DNA of 64,000 nucleotides from Alkalicoccobacillus porphyridii (GCF_007293315.1 NZ_VLXZ01000006.1:1-64000); one strand, 5' to 3'. Shown: positions 46,291-55,916, counted from the first letter of the stretch. Made by a program: numbers and translations. The notes: generated by a model from the sequence alone, not told the origin.

Positions 46291-46372
46291 CCCATAAAAA
46301 TAGTCCAAAAAAAATGTACTCTACTGAGAGTAGGTGTCAGAGTATTTTAGAACATTCTACCCGTTTTGCCTG

Positions 46373-46402
46373 TGCATATTTTTTCCTGCCAAGGAGATAC
46401 TT
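46373..46402 (+). promoter_or_regulatory. Candidate sigma-G promoter of sigG
   Basis: TGCATA (46373-46378) fits TGMATA fully. After 17 bases GATACTT (46396-46402) matches CATACTA at five of seven. In B. subtilis sigG is transcribed by SigF and then by SigG itself. Confidence 0.55.
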
Positions 46403-46440
46403 TATTTGACATCATCTCCAAAGCACAGGAGGAAAAGAAT

Positions 46441-47226
46441 TTGACACGACATAAAGTTGAAATATGCGGTGTAGATACATCTACTTTGCCAGTACTAAAA
46501 AACACTGAAATGCGTGAACTATTTAAGCAATTACAAGATGGTTATCTCCCAGCTCGAGAAGAGCTTGTAAATGGGAATCTTAGATTGGTGCTTAGTGTCA
46601 TTCAACGATTTAATAATCGTGGTGAATATGTAGATGATTTGTTTCAGGTTGGTTGTATTGGTCTAATGAAATCCATCGATAACTTTGATTTAAGTCAAAA
46701 TGTAAAGTTCTCCACCTATGCTGTTCCAATGATTATTGGAGAAATTAGACGTTATCTAAGAGATAACAATCCAATCAGGGTATCGCGTTCGTTACGGGAC
46801 ATTGCTTATAAGGCATTGCAGGTACGTGACCACCTTATGGCAGAAAAGAAGCGGGAAAACGAACCGACCGTTCAAGAAATCGCCAAAGTGCTGGAAGTCC
46901 CAAAGGAAGACGTCGTATTCGCCTTAGATGCCATCCAAGATCCCGTTTCTCTATTTGAGCCTATCTATAACGATGGTGGGGACCCGATTTTTGTTATGGA
47001 CCAAATAAGTGATGAACGAAACAAAGATGTAAAATGGGTAGAGGATATCGCGCTTAAAGAAGCAATGATTCGTTTGAATGATCGAGAGAAGCTCATTTTA
47101 AATATGCGTTTCTTTCAAGGCAAAACACAAATGGAAGTAGCAGATGAAATAGGCATTTCCCAGGCTCAGGTTTCCAGGCTTGAGAAAGCAGCAATAAACC
47201 AAATGAATAAATACGTGCAAAGCTAA
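46441..47226 (+). CDS. sigG: RNA polymerase sigma-G, late forespore factor
   Basis: Directs late forespore transcription, including spore-protective small proteins. The protein has 261 residues. It opens MTRHKVEICGVDTS, contains the RLVLSVIQRFNNRGEYVDD and VGCIGLMKSIDNFD segments of region 2, and ends with the region 4 helix-turn-helix ISQAQVSRLEKAA. It starts at TTG 46441 with AGGAGGAAAAGAA upstream; the frame from 46366 would run through the promoter. It is separated from sigE by 150 bases with its own promoter, while the sigE-to-sigG order is conserved. Confidence 0.96.
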   Translation: MTRHKVEICGVDTSTLPVLKNTEMRELFKQLQDGYLPAREELVNGNLRLVLSVIQRFNNRGEYVDDLFQVGCIGLMKSIDNFDLSQNVKFSTYAVPMIIGEIRRYLRDNNPIRVSRSLRDIAYKALQVRDHLMAEKKRENEPTVQEIAKVLEVPKEDVVFALDAIQDPVSLFEPIYNDGGDPIFVMDQISDERNKDVKWVEDIALKEAMIRLNDREKLILNMRFFQGKTQMEVADEIGISQAQVSRLEKAAINQMNKYVQS

Positions 47227-47249
47227 TAATGAACGTGGTTGGGACTGGA

Positions 47250-47485
47250 GTATTATAACTAATAGAAAAGCTGAACAGTCATTGTTCAGCTTTTTTTACT
47301 GTGTAAAAATGTAAAAAGATATTTTTCAGTACTGGAGGAATTGGAGGGAATCTACATATAGCGGCTTCGCTGTCGCTCCCGAAAATGGGTGCATGCTTAC
47401 CGCGGGTATGTATTGAACTACCCCCGACTACGTCGATTTATCTTATTGAACCTTTTCATCCCGCAGGTGTCGGTCTTTAAATATG
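47250..47485. repeat. Dispersed multi-hairpin element, copy after sigG
   Basis: It opens with the shared leader TATAACTAATAGAAA and a perfect terminator (47266-47297, AAAGCTGAACA with TGTTCAGCTTT plus T run) that serves sigG. The core follows with CCCGAAAATGGGTGC, CTTACCGCGGG, the TACGTCGATTTATC hairpin and ATCCCGCAGGTGTCGG. The copy stops before the CCATTTTCG partner, so its outer stem is lost. The ylmA and ylmB genes expected here are absent, and 47486-47760 holds no supported gene. Confidence 0.8.
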
Positions 47486-47771
47486 TACAGTAGTGACTCA
47501 ACCTTGCTTCCTCTTAAGGACATGGATTAAAGGTGATAAGGAATCGCAGCGAGACCCTGAAAGCCAGCTGATTTCGGGAACGATGGTCGAAGCCTCAATC
47601 ATAAGTTCGTATTTCTACATTCCAGATAGAAGCTGTGTACTACTATTCATAATAGCCACCGATTTACATTTCTTTAATTAATGGAGATTTTACAATGCCT
47701 TTTAAAATGCTCAACTTCTTTTTTTCATGAACTTACTCAGCCTGTCATATACTTGAGCAGGGGTGATTGTG

Positions 47772-48077
47772 ATGATGAAAATATCTGACCTTCAGGCAAA
47801 GGATATCGTAAATTTAGAAACGGGAAAACGATTAGGACACTTAACCGATTTGGACCTGAATTTAAGCAACGGTCAAATTGAATCCATCATTATAAGTAGT
47901 GGCGGTAAAATGATGAGTTTATTTGGCAAAGAGGAAGAGTTTATCATTCCATGGAGTAATATTATTAAAATTGGATCAGATGTGATTTTAGTTAAATCAG
48001 CTTTGCCTTTTCAAGGGAATTCAAATACTACAGGATTCGCAGAGAAACCACCAGTACGAACGACTAAGTGGGAATAA
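47772..48077 (+). CDS. ylmC: YlmC/YmxH family PRC-barrel protein
   Basis: A 101-residue protein with a single PRC-barrel domain (MKISDLQAKDIVNLETGKRLG, then DLDLNL and IIPWSNIIKIGSDVILV). The family is typical of endospore formers, and its role is not established. GTG at 47769, ATG at 47772 and ATG at 47775 are all possible starts behind AGGGGTGAT; I give 47772. It precedes the pgeF-sepF operon but has its own upstream region. Confidence 0.82.
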   Translation: MMKISDLQAKDIVNLETGKRLGHLTDLDLNLSNGQIESIIISSGGKMMSLFGKEEEFIIPWSNIIKIGSDVILVKSALPFQGNSNTTGFAEKPPVRTTKWE

Positions 48078-48086
48078 AGTCGTTTA

Positions 48087-48116
48087 TTGACAAGAGTACA
48101 TGTGGTACACTATACG
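48087..48116 (+). promoter_or_regulatory. Sigma-A promoter of the pgeF-sepF operon
   Basis: TTGACA (48087-48092), 18 bases, then TATACG (48111-48116), about 45 bases before the pgeF start. Confidence 0.65.
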
Positions 48117-48162
48117 CATATAGGCTATTTACTACCTAGATTTTTTGAGAGGGTGTTCGTAC

Positions 48163-48996
48163 ATGAATTCAGATCAACACCTGCACCCTATATCACCTTC
48201 ATTTCTTGAAGCTACCGTTCTAAAAGAAAAACAGTTAGGATTAGTGGCTGGATTTACTACCCGTCACGGTGGATTCAGTGAAGCACCTTATCATTCCATG
48301 AATATGGGGCTACATGTTGGAGACGCGGATGAAACGGTCATACGTAACCGACGCAAATTAGCAGATGAAACGGGTTTTCCTTTATCTAGCTGGGTAGTTG
48401 CTGAACAAGTTCACGGCTCTGTTATTAAGAAAGTGTCAGCAGTTGATGTGGGCTCAGGCACCACTCAATTAGATACAGCTATTGCTGGAACAGATGGAAT
48501 CTACACACGAGATAAAGATATTCTGTTAACTAGTTTATATGCAGACTGTGTTCCACTCTTTTTTGTCGCACCTTCTCACCAGACGATTGGGCTCGCTCAT
48601 GCAGGCTGGAAAGGTACGGTAGGTTTGATTGGGCCCAAGATGATTCAAACGTGGCAGAATCAAGAACAGATTTCATCAAATGACATCTTTGTTTTGATTG
48701 GACCGTCAATTAGTGGAGATGAGTACGAAGTAAATGATGTTGTCATTGAGTCGGTTAACTCCTGTATCACAGATAGCATGGAGAAGCCATATACGAGTAA
48801 AGCAAATGGTCGATTTAACCTTGATTTAAAGCAATTAAATAAGAGTTTGCTTATAGAAGCTGGTGTTCCTAAGGAGAACATATATACGTCTTCCATTTGT
48901 ACCTTGTTAGATAAGCGTATGTTTTCACATAGGGGAGACGGTGGAAAAACAGGTAGAATGATGAGTATTCTTGGACAACGTTCATTTGAGGTGTAG
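48163..48996 (+). CDS. pgeF: Peptidoglycan editing factor PgeF (YlmD)
   Basis: A cytoplasmic enzyme of the multicopper-polyphenol-oxidase-like fold. E. coli YfiH (PgeF) removes wrongly made UDP-MurNAc-L-Ser; the older label laccase is doubtful. The protein has 277 residues, with FTTRHGGFS, SLYADCVPLFF and the metal-site motif LAHAGWKGT (about 146-154). The start is ATG 48163, behind GAGAGGGTGTTCGTAC. It overlaps nothing, but its end lies in the leader of ylmE and the genes are cotranscribed. Confidence 0.88.
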   Translation: MNSDQHLHPISPSFLEATVLKEKQLGLVAGFTTRHGGFSEAPYHSMNMGLHVGDADETVIRNRRKLADETGFPLSSWVVAEQVHGSVIKKVSAVDVGSGTTQLDTAIAGTDGIYTRDKDILLTSLYADCVPLFFVAPSHQTIGLAHAGWKGTVGLIGPKMIQTWQNQEQISSNDIFVLIGPSISGDEYEVNDVVIESVNSCITDSMEKPYTSKANGRFNLDLKQLNKSLLIEAGVPKENIYTSSICTLLDKRMFSHRGDGGKTGRMMSILGQRSFEV

Positions 48997-49000
48997 TGCT

Positions 49001-49687
49001 GTGTCAGTAAAGGATCAATATCAAGTTATACAATCAAAGATAAAAGAAGCCTGTACACGTTCGAAGCGCAATCCAGATGAGGTTCATGTGGTTGCCGTGA
49101 CAAAATATGTAAGTACAGAACGCACAATAGAAGCATTAGCTGCAGGAGTTGGCCACATCGGTGAAAACCGAGTAGAAGCAGGTCTAGAAAAAAAACGAGC
49201 GGTTGGGAATCAAGGCTTGTGGCATTTTATTGGATCACTTCAATCGAGGAAAGTAAAATTGGTAGCAGGAGAATTTGATTACTTTCATTCTCTTGATCGT
49301 CTCTCATTAGCGAAGGAGCTTCAAAAACACAGTGTTGATGAGGTTGAAGTGAAATGCTTTGTCCAAGTAAATGTTTCTGGTGAGGAATCTAAATCGGGGT
49401 TAGCTCCTAATGAAGTGATTCCATTTATTGAACAATTACAAGCTTATCCGGCAATTCGTGTTGTTGGCTTAATGACTATGGCTCCTTTTACAGACAACCC
49501 AGAAGAAACAAGGCCAGTCTTTCGAGGTTTACGAGAGCTTCGTGACCAAGTAGCATCATTAGGTCTTGCTCACGCCCCATGCTTAGAGCTATCGATGGGA
49601 ATGTCCAATGATTATGTGGTGGCTATAGAAGAAGGCGCTACATACGTCAGAATTGGTACTGCATTAGTTGGAAACGAAACAACCTAA
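49001..49687 (+). CDS. ylmE: YggS family PLP homeostasis protein YlmE
   Basis: A pyridoxal-phosphate-binding protein with alanine-racemase-like TIM-barrel fold that keeps vitamin B6 and amino acid pools balanced. The protein has 228 residues. The PLP lysine is in VAVTKYVS (about residue 36). HFIGSLQSRK, FVQVNVSGE and the LSMGMSNDY signature with phosphate-binding residues are present. It starts at GTG 49001 with GAGGTG 7 bases upstream, within bases of the pgeF stop. Neighbour to sepF, as in most Firmicutes. Confidence 0.93.
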   Translation: MSVKDQYQVIQSKIKEACTRSKRNPDEVHVVAVTKYVSTERTIEALAAGVGHIGENRVEAGLEKKRAVGNQGLWHFIGSLQSRKVKLVAGEFDYFHSLDRLSLAKELQKHSVDEVEVKCFVQVNVSGEESKSGLAPNEVIPFIEQLQAYPAIRVVGLMTMAPFTDNPEETRPVFRGLRELRDQVASLGLAHAPCLELSMGMSNDYVVAIEEGATYVRIGTALVGNETT

Positions 49688-49711
49688 TGAGATCAGGTGG
49701 GAGGAATAAAA

Positions 49712-50176
49712 GTGAGTTTTAAAAATAGGTTTAAAGACTACTTTGGGATGGACGAGCACGTAGAAGAAGTAGAACGAGTCGTTGAAGATCCTGTACAGGA
49801 AGAAAGTCAACCGATGCGCCGAAGAAGTCAATCTACTGGAGCAACGCAATCAAAGGAACCTCAACAGCAGCAACAAAATGTAGTTAGTCTCCAGAGCGCT
49901 CATAAGGGATCCAAAATGGTATTAATGGAACCTCGCACAGATGATGAGGCACAGCAAATTGCTGATCACTTAAAGAATCGTAAAGCGGTCATTATCAATA
50001 TGCAACGCTTGCCTGATGAACAAGCGAGACATATGGTTCACTTTTTAAGCGGAACCGTTTATGCGATTGGTGGTGAGATTAATAAGCTTGGAGCAAATAT
50101 CTTCTTATGTTCACCTGATAATGTAGAAATCTCAGGGAATATTACGGAAATGGCATCAAGAGAGTACGATAGGTAG
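49712..50176 (+). CDS. sepF: Cell division protein SepF
   Basis: A membrane-binding septal protein that bundles FtsZ filaments and can replace FtsA as a tether. The 154-residue protein has an N-terminal amphipathic membrane helix (MSFKNRFKDYFGMDE), an acidic and glutamine-rich linker (about 20-65), and the globular domain (about 65-145) with VVIINMQRL-type strands and FLSGTVYAIGG. It starts at GTG 49712 with GGGAGGAATAAAA upstream. Confidence 0.93.
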   Translation: MSFKNRFKDYFGMDEHVEEVERVVEDPVQEESQPMRRRSQSTGATQSKEPQQQQQNVVSLQSAHKGSKMVLMEPRTDDEAQQIADHLKNRKAVIINMQRLPDEQARHMVHFLSGTVYAIGGEINKLGANIFLCSPDNVEISGNITEMASREYDR

Positions 50177-50199
50177 ACGAAACGGGGGACGTAGTAGAA

Positions 50200-50466
50200 A
50201 TGGAAATACTCGCTGATTTAATTGTTAGCGCAATGCGCGTTTATTCAATGATTATCTTTGTTTATATTTTATTATCATGGTTTCCAAATGCAAGAGAATC
50301 ATCATTTGGTCAAGCAATCGGACGAGTTGTTGAGCCGTATATTGATATGTTCAGACAATTCATTCCAAATATTGGTATGATTGATTTATCCCCACTTGTG
50401 GCTATTATTGTGATGCGAGTGGCAGCGAATGGTGTAGAGCACCTCTTTTACACCTTTTTATTATGA
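50200..50466 (+). CDS. ylmG: YggT family membrane protein YlmG
   Basis: An 88-residue protein with two membrane helices, matching the YggT/YlmG family. Family members near sepF are thought to influence division or nucleoid distribution, without a settled mechanism. The PYIDMFRQFIPNIGMIDLSPLV core motif follows the family. GGGGGACGTAGTAGAA precedes the ATG. The stop overlaps the ylmH start by four bases. Confidence 0.88.
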   Translation: MEILADLIVSAMRVYSMIIFVYILLSWFPNARESSFGQAIGRVVEPYIDMFRQFIPNIGMIDLSPLVAIIVMRVAANGVEHLFYTFLL

Positions 50467-51236
50467 GTATTTACGATCACTTTCGTCCAGAAGAGGGACC
50501 CTTTATTGATCAAGTAGTATCCTGGAAGGAAAACGCGGAGCTGCGTTATCAGGACAAAATGACGGACTTCTTAGATCCTAGACAGCAGGACATTGTTCGA
50601 TCACTCATTGGAGAGAACGACGAAGTACGCGTGAGTTTTTGGGGTGGTGCGGATGGAACAGAGCGAGCAAGAGCCTCCATTCATCCTGCTTACTTCGTGT
50701 TAGAGCAAGAAGAATGGCCACTCACGCTACTCGAAGCTATCTACCCGGATAAATTCCTTCAGCTCTCGCATCGAGATATGCTAGGAGCCTTGATTGGTTC
50801 GGGACTACGTAGAGAGAAATTTGGCGATATAACGGTTGAAGATGGACGAATTCAATTGATCATTGCTACTGAATCCGCTGATTATGTGAGGATGAATGTA
50901 CAATCTGTAGGACGTGCAAATATTCAATTTGAAGAGAAGCCACTCACTCAGTTTAAACAAGCAGAGGAGAGCTGGATTGAAGGATCGGGAACGATCAGTT
51001 CACTTAGGCTTGATGCGGTTCTCGCTCAAATTTATAACATATCACGCTCTAAAGCCGCCCAAGCTATCGATAAAGGATTGATTAAAGTTAATTGGCGTCA
51101 AACTGAGCAATCCTCGTTTGTGATAAGAGAGGGAGACCATCTTTCAGCCCGCGGGTGGGGTCGCAGCAGGCTTCTATCCATTGAAGGCACGACAAAAAAA
51201 CAAAAAATTCGCATCCGTTGGGCGAAAAAAGGCTGA
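50463..51236 (+). CDS. ylmH: S4-domain RNA-binding protein YlmH
   Basis: A 257-residue RNA-binding protein. The N-terminal two thirds form the YlmH domain, and the S4 domain lies at about residues 178-240 (SSLRLDAVLAQIYNISRSKAAQAIDKGLIKVN). Relatives of this type, like Hsp15, act on stalled 50S-tRNA complexes. It begins inside the ylmG stop (ATGA) and is coupled to it. divIVA follows after about 110 bases with its own likely promoter. Confidence 0.9.
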   Translation: MSIYDHFRPEEGPFIDQVVSWKENAELRYQDKMTDFLDPRQQDIVRSLIGENDEVRVSFWGGADGTERARASIHPAYFVLEQEEWPLTLLEAIYPDKFLQLSHRDMLGALIGSGLRREKFGDITVEDGRIQLIIATESADYVRMNVQSVGRANIQFEEKPLTQFKQAEESWIEGSGTISSLRLDAVLAQIYNISRSKAAQAIDKGLIKVNWRQTEQSSFVIREGDHLSARGWGRSRLLSIEGTTKKQKIRIRWAKKG

Positions 51237-51348
51237 CAGGTCCTCCATACATAAGGTAGAATGGAAGAGGTATACTTTATTTTCGATATAATTAACGATG
51301 GTAGGCATGATCTGCCAAACAAAATGCAAATTGACGGAGGTGGCAATA

Positions 51349-51852
51349 ATGCCTTTAACCCCATTGGACATTCATAACAAAGAATTTACTCGTGCCTTTC
51401 GCGGGTACGATGAGGACGAAGTAAACGAGTTTCTTGACCAGGTTATTAAAGATTATGAGGCTGTTCTAAGAGAAAAAAAGGAATTATTTGAACAGGTAAC
51501 GAGCCTTGAAGAGAAGCTGGATCATTTCAACAACATTGAAGAAACGTTGAACAAATCTATTTTGGTTGCGCAGGAAGCGGCAGAAGAACTCCGTCGTAAC
51601 GCCCAAAAGGAATCTCAGCTGATTGTAAAAGAAGCGGAGAAGAATGCCAACCGCATTGTCAATGATGCTTTAACCAAATCTCGTAAAGTGATGATGGAAA
51701 TGGAAGAGCTTAAAAAGCAAGCTTCTGTTTACAAAATGCGCTTTAAGATGTTAATTGAAGCACAGCTTGAAATGCTTGCAACAGACGATTGGGACGAATT
51801 TGCTGGAGATCAATCTAATGATGAAGTTGTATTTGAAGAGGAGAAAGCCTAA
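51349..51852 (+). CDS. divIVA: Cell division/polarity protein DivIVA
   Basis: A coiled-coil scaffold that marks curved membranes at poles and septa, positions Min proteins and anchors the chromosome origin in sporulation. The protein has 167 residues. The N-terminal membrane-binding domain has PLTPLDIHNKEFTRAFRGYDEDEVNEF (split here as PLTPLDIHNKEF and RGYDEDEVNEFLD). The C-terminal two thirds are coiled coil, and the tail is acidic. The start is ATG 51349 behind ACGGAGGTGGCAATA. A TATAAT-like box at 51287 may belong to its promoter. Confidence 0.94.
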   Translation: MPLTPLDIHNKEFTRAFRGYDEDEVNEFLDQVIKDYEAVLREKKELFEQVTSLEEKLDHFNNIEETLNKSILVAQEAAEELRRNAQKESQLIVKEAEKNANRIVNDALTKSRKVMMEMEELKKQASVYKMRFKMLIEAQLEMLATDDWDEFAGDQSNDEVVFEEEKA

Positions 51853-51899
51853 TTCTTCGTACATACTTGCGTTTAGTCGATGCTTCGCATATAATATTT

Positions 51900-52165
51900 C
51901 TTACTTAAATTAAATGATGCTAAGACTTTGAATGGGACGGGTACAAGATGTCGTTCATCTAAAGCGAATCGGGGATGGTGGAAGCCCGTGATGAACCTTT
52001 TGTATAGATCACCCATTCGTCTTGTACCGAACCCGAATTTTCGGCAGTAGAGTGCAACGTTTCATTCACGTTATGAATGCTAAAGTAAAGACTTATGTCT
52101 TTAAATTAGGGTGGTACCACGGGAAAAACCTCTCGTCCCTTTCCGGGATGAGGGGTTTTTTATTG
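51900..52165 (+). promoter_or_regulatory. T-box riboswitch controlling ileS
   Basis: This leader binds uncharged tRNA-Ile and prevents termination. The T-box AGGGTGGTACCAC is at 52108-52120. The GGATGGTGGAAGCC distal-loop element lies near 51975. An ATC codon in TAGATCACC (about 52006) is the likely isoleucine specifier. The terminator follows (CCTCTCGTCCC at 52129-52139 with GGGATGAGGGG at 52145-52155, then T5). It covers the whole gap between divIVA and ileS. Confidence 0.95.
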
Positions 52166-52192
52166 TTTTTTACTTAAGAAGGAGGAAATAGA

Positions 52193-54958
52193 ATGGATTA
52201 CAAAGACACGCTGCTCATGCCAAAAACGGAATTTCCTATGCGCGGAAACCTACCAAATCGAGAGCCGAAGCAACAGGAAATTTGGGCAGATATGAACATC
52301 TACGAAAAAGTACAGAAACGAGCAGAGGGCAAGCCGCTTTTTATCTTGCATGATGGCCCTCCCTATGCAAATGGTGACATCCATATCGGACACGCACTAA
52401 ATAAAATCATCAAGGACTTTATTGTTCGTTATAAGTCAATGACCGGTTTCCAAGCTCCTTATGTGCCAGGCTGGGATACACACGGTCTGCCCATTGAGAC
52501 AGCCCTAACAAAAAATAAGAAAATCAAACGTAAGGAAATGACTACAGCTGAATTTCGAGAGCTCTGTGAAAAGTATGCGCGTGAGCAAATTGATAACCAA
52601 CGTGAGCAATTTATGCGTCTCGGAGTACGTGGTGATTGGTGGAACCCTTACGTCACGCTTGATAAGGAATACGAGGCTGAACAAATTAAAGTATTTGGCG
52701 ACATGGCCAAAAAAGGCTTGATTTATAAAGGGAAAAAACCAGTTTATTGGTCACCAACCTCAGAATCAGCCCTTGCTGAAGCAGAAATCGAATACCATGA
52801 TAAGCGCTCAGCCTCCATCTATGTTTCTTTTCAAGTGAAGGATGGAAAAGACGTACTAAATGGTGATGAGAAGTTTGTTATCTGGACAACAACTCCTTGG
52901 ACTCTACCAGCTAACCTTGGCATTAGTGTTCATCCAAACCTTGAATATAGTGTTGTTAGTACGGGTACGGACAAATTTATTGTTGCGAGTGGCCTATTAG
53001 ATACATTAGTTCAAGATTTAGGCTGGGATAACCATTCTGTTGTCAAAACAGTTAAAGGCTCTGAGCTTGAGTACGTTACAGCACAGCACCCTTTTTATGA
53101 TCGTGAGTCTCTAGTTATGTGTGGAGAGCATGTAACGGTTGATGCAGGTACTGGCTGTGTTCACACAGCACCTGGTCATGGAGAAGATGATTTTATCGTC
53201 TCGAGAAGATACAATTTGGATGTACTTTGCCCGGTTGATGACAAAGGGGTTATGACAGAGGAAGCACCAGGGTTTGAAGGTCTATTCTATGATGCGGCAA
53301 ATAAACCGATCACTGAACAGCTTGAAAGCACAGGCGCTCTTCTAAAGCTTGATTTCTTCACACACTCCTATCCACATGATTGGAGAACAAAAAAGCCAGT
53401 TATTTTCCGTGCCACCTCTCAGTGGTTTGCTTCCATAGATCGTATTCGTGAAGATCTGCTTCAAGCGATTAAAGACACAACATGGACACCGGCTTGGGGA
53501 GAAAATCGCCTGCATAACATGGTCCGTGATCGTGGCGACTGGTGTATTTCTAGACAACGTGTGTGGGGGGTGCCTATTCCTGTTCTCTATGCAGAAAATG
53601 GTGAGGTTATCCTAACAGATGAAACGATTGCCCATATTTCTGACCTATTTGCTAAGCACGGCTCAAATATCTGGTTTGAATGGGATGCAAAGGACCTGCT
53701 TCCTGAAGGATTTACATCTGAGCATAGCCCTAACGGAGTGTTTACAAAAGAAACAGATATCATGGATGTTTGGTTTGATTCAGGTTCCTCTCATCAAGCG
53801 GTATTAGACGCAAGAAGTGAACTTGACCGTCCAGCAGATCTCTACATGGAAGGATCTGACCAGTACCGTGGTTGGTTTAACTCATCCTTAACAACGGCTG
53901 TAGCTTTAACGGGTAAAGCCCCTTATAAAGGTGTATTAAGTCATGGGTTCACGATGGATGGCGACGGACGTAAGATGAGTAAGTCCATTGGAAATACCAT
54001 TGCGCCAATTAAAGTCATGAATCAACTTGGTGCAGATATCCTGCGCCTCTGGGTATCTTCTGTTGATTATCAAGCAGATCATCGCGTATCAGACAAAATT
54101 TTGAAACAGGTCTCTGAAGTCTATCGTAAAATCCGTAACACATTCCGCTTCCTTCTAGGGAATTTGCATGACTTTGATCCTGCTGAAAACAGAGTGGCTT
54201 ATGAGGACATGGGCGAGGTTCATCGCTTTATGCTAGTCAAAGTGAACACACTCATTGATGATGTGAAAAAAGCATATGAACAGTATCAATTTTCCACTGT
54301 TTATAACTTGATCCATAACTTCTGTACAGTAGAACTGAGCTCTTTTTATATGGATATCTCCAAAGATACACTTTACATTGAGCATGCAGATCATCCAGAG
54401 CGACGAGCGTATCAAACGGTAATGTATGATGTATTAGTTGCTCTTGTGAAGCTGAGCGCTCCAATCCTGTCACACACAGCTGATGAAGTGTGGGAGCACA
54501 TCCCAGGTGTAACAGAGGAAAGTGTACAGCTAACGGATATGCCAGAAGCCGAGACCTTTGCTCAAAGCGAGCAGCTTGTTGAGAAGTGGACGACATTTAT
54601 GACCCTGCGCGATGAAGTCCTAAAGGCATTAGAAGAAGCGCGTAACGCAAAAGTGATCGGAAAATCATTGCAATCAGCGCTTACACTTTATGCTAGTGGC
54701 GAAACACGACAGCTGCTTGAATCAGCCGGTTCCTTAGAGAAGCTGTTTATTGTATCCAAGGTAACCATTGCCGAAGAAAATGCAGATGTTCCAGCTGAGG
54801 CTGCAACATTTGAACACCTATCTGTTCTCGTTGAAAAAGCAGAAGGTGAAGTGTGTGCCCGTTCTTGGGTGGTCTCTCCTGATGTCGGAAAAGACGCAGA
54901 ATACCCAGACCTCACACCATACAACGCAGAAATCGTTCGCAAATATTACGCAAACTAA
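52193..54958 (+). CDS. ileS: Isoleucyl-tRNA synthetase
   Basis: Charges tRNA-Ile and edits misactivated valine. The 921-residue length is normal. Catalytic motifs are DIHIGHAL (about 62-69) and KMSKS (about 597-601). The editing domain with TTPWTLPAN lies between them. The C-terminal zinc finger, normally CxxC...CxxC, reads CARSW...LTPYNA here, so only one of four cysteines remains. The surrounding residues (WVVSP, VGKD, IVRKYY) are intact, so this is substitution, not truncation. AGGAGGAAATAGA precedes the ATG. Confidence 0.96.
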   Translation: MDYKDTLLMPKTEFPMRGNLPNREPKQQEIWADMNIYEKVQKRAEGKPLFILHDGPPYANGDIHIGHALNKIIKDFIVRYKSMTGFQAPYVPGWDTHGLPIETALTKNKKIKRKEMTTAEFRELCEKYAREQIDNQREQFMRLGVRGDWWNPYVTLDKEYEAEQIKVFGDMAKKGLIYKGKKPVYWSPTSESALAEAEIEYHDKRSASIYVSFQVKDGKDVLNGDEKFVIWTTTPWTLPANLGISVHPNLEYSVVSTGTDKFIVASGLLDTLVQDLGWDNHSVVKTVKGSELEYVTAQHPFYDRESLVMCGEHVTVDAGTGCVHTAPGHGEDDFIVSRRYNLDVLCPVDDKGVMTEEAPGFEGLFYDAANKPITEQLESTGALLKLDFFTHSYPHDWRTKKPVIFRATSQWFASIDRIREDLLQAIKDTTWTPAWGENRLHNMVRDRGDWCISRQRVWGVPIPVLYAENGEVILTDETIAHISDLFAKHGSNIWFEWDAKDLLPEGFTSEHSPNGVFTKETDIMDVWFDSGSSHQAVLDARSELDRPADLYMEGSDQYRGWFNSSLTTAVALTGKAPYKGVLSHGFTMDGDGRKMSKSIGNTIAPIKVMNQLGADILRLWVSSVDYQADHRVSDKILKQVSEVYRKIRNTFRFLLGNLHDFDPAENRVAYEDMGEVHRFMLVKVNTLIDDVKKAYEQYQFSTVYNLIHNFCTVELSSFYMDISKDTLYIEHADHPERRAYQTVMYDVLVALVKLSAPILSHTADEVWEHIPGVTEESVQLTDMPEAETFAQSEQLVEKWTTFMTLRDEVLKALEEARNAKVIGKSLQSALTLYASGETRQLLESAGSLEKLFIVSKVTIAEENADVPAEAATFEHLSVLVEKAEGEVCARSWVVSPDVGKDAEYPDLTPYNAEIVRKYYAN

Positions 54959-54967
54959 CTGCACAAC

Positions 54968-55006
54968 TACTGTCCCCATTCTTATTAATGAGTGGGGCTT
55001 TTTTTG
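54968..55006 (+). terminator. Terminator after ileS
   Basis: GTCCCCATTC and GAGTGGGGC pair around an AT-rich loop (one G-T pair), followed by seven T. Confidence 0.85.
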
Positions 55007-55165
55007 TGGGCTGCAACAGGTAAGTGTTAGACCTGAATAAACTTAGATATGAGGAAACCGAGATCGAGTGCCAGCCACCCCTCTATATTGTCATTTTTTT
55101 CAGTAATAAATGATCAGAATTTAGGTGATGCTAGTAGTAACTATTTTGTTCAAAGGAGCCATGTC

Positions 55166-55825
55166 ATGCGCGATTTTACAGATATAAAAAATCAATTGTT
55201 ACAGCAACGTGATTTATTAAAAAAACGATTAGATAAGCATCAGAAAATGGAAAAGATGCAGGCAGTATCTGCTTCAACTGGCGAGCTTTCGCAGTATGAT
55301 AATCATCCCGCTGATTCCGGTTCGGAGCTTTACGAACGAGAGAAGGATATGGCTTTATATGCGCAAGTAAGACATGAGTATGATGAGGTTCAACGTGCGT
55401 TAACTAAACTGAATGAGGGAACGTATGGAGTGTGTGAGAAAACAGGGGAAGACATCCCTCTAGAGCGCCTTCAAGCTAATCCAATAGCTAGAACAGCAAG
55501 TGCAAGCTCCCAGACACCAAACGCTGAATATCGTCCAGTTGAAGAGGATGTACTCGGTGGCTTTGGAAAATATAATTATGATCAAGATAAGCGCGAAACT
55601 GAATTTGATGGCGAGGATGCGTATCAGGCTGTAGCTAGATTTAATGAGCAGGATTTGACGTATGAAGATCAAGTGTCTGAAGATGAGGAGCGGATAGGCT
55701 CGGTTGAAGAGTATGAAGAATTTTTGAGTACCGATATGCACGGCTATCAAGGGGAAGAGAGTATCCGCACCCAGCATAATCGCGCCTATAAACATTATAC
55801 TGATGAGATAGATGAAGAAGAATGA
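55166..55825 (+). CDS. ylyA: TraR/DksA-type regulator YlyA
   Basis: A 219-residue protein with a long N-terminal coiled coil (about 1-45 and 65-95) and a DksA-like finger (YGVCEKTGEDIPLERLQANP, about 96-115). Only one cysteine of the zinc site remains, so zinc binding is unlikely. The C-terminal half is acidic and rich in Tyr and Glu. B. subtilis YlyA is reported to influence SigG-dependent forespore transcription. I start at ATG 55166 with AAAGGAG 8 bases upstream. It lies between ileS and lspA, the usual place. Confidence 0.85.
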   Translation: MRDFTDIKNQLLQQRDLLKKRLDKHQKMEKMQAVSASTGELSQYDNHPADSGSELYEREKDMALYAQVRHEYDEVQRALTKLNEGTYGVCEKTGEDIPLERLQANPIARTASASSQTPNAEYRPVEEDVLGGFGKYNYDQDKRETEFDGEDAYQAVARFNEQDLTYEDQVSEDEERIGSVEEYEEFLSTDMHGYQGEESIRTQHNRAYKHYTDEIDEEE

Positions 55826-55862
55826 CCAAAAAGGCGATGGAGTGAGGACATCGCCTTTTTTT
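55826..55862 (+). terminator. Terminator after ylyA
   Basis: AAAAAGGCGATG and CATCGCCTTTTT pair around an 11-base loop, continuing into a T run. Confidence 0.9.
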
Positions 55863-55916
55863 TGTGCTACAATGCTAACGTAGTAAGTTAGTAAGCGGTG
55901 GAGTGGAGGAGCACAG

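Noticed and set aside
47493-47681. 62-codon frame before ylmC
   Set aside because: GTG start without a ribosome site directly after a truncated repeat; no recognisable family.
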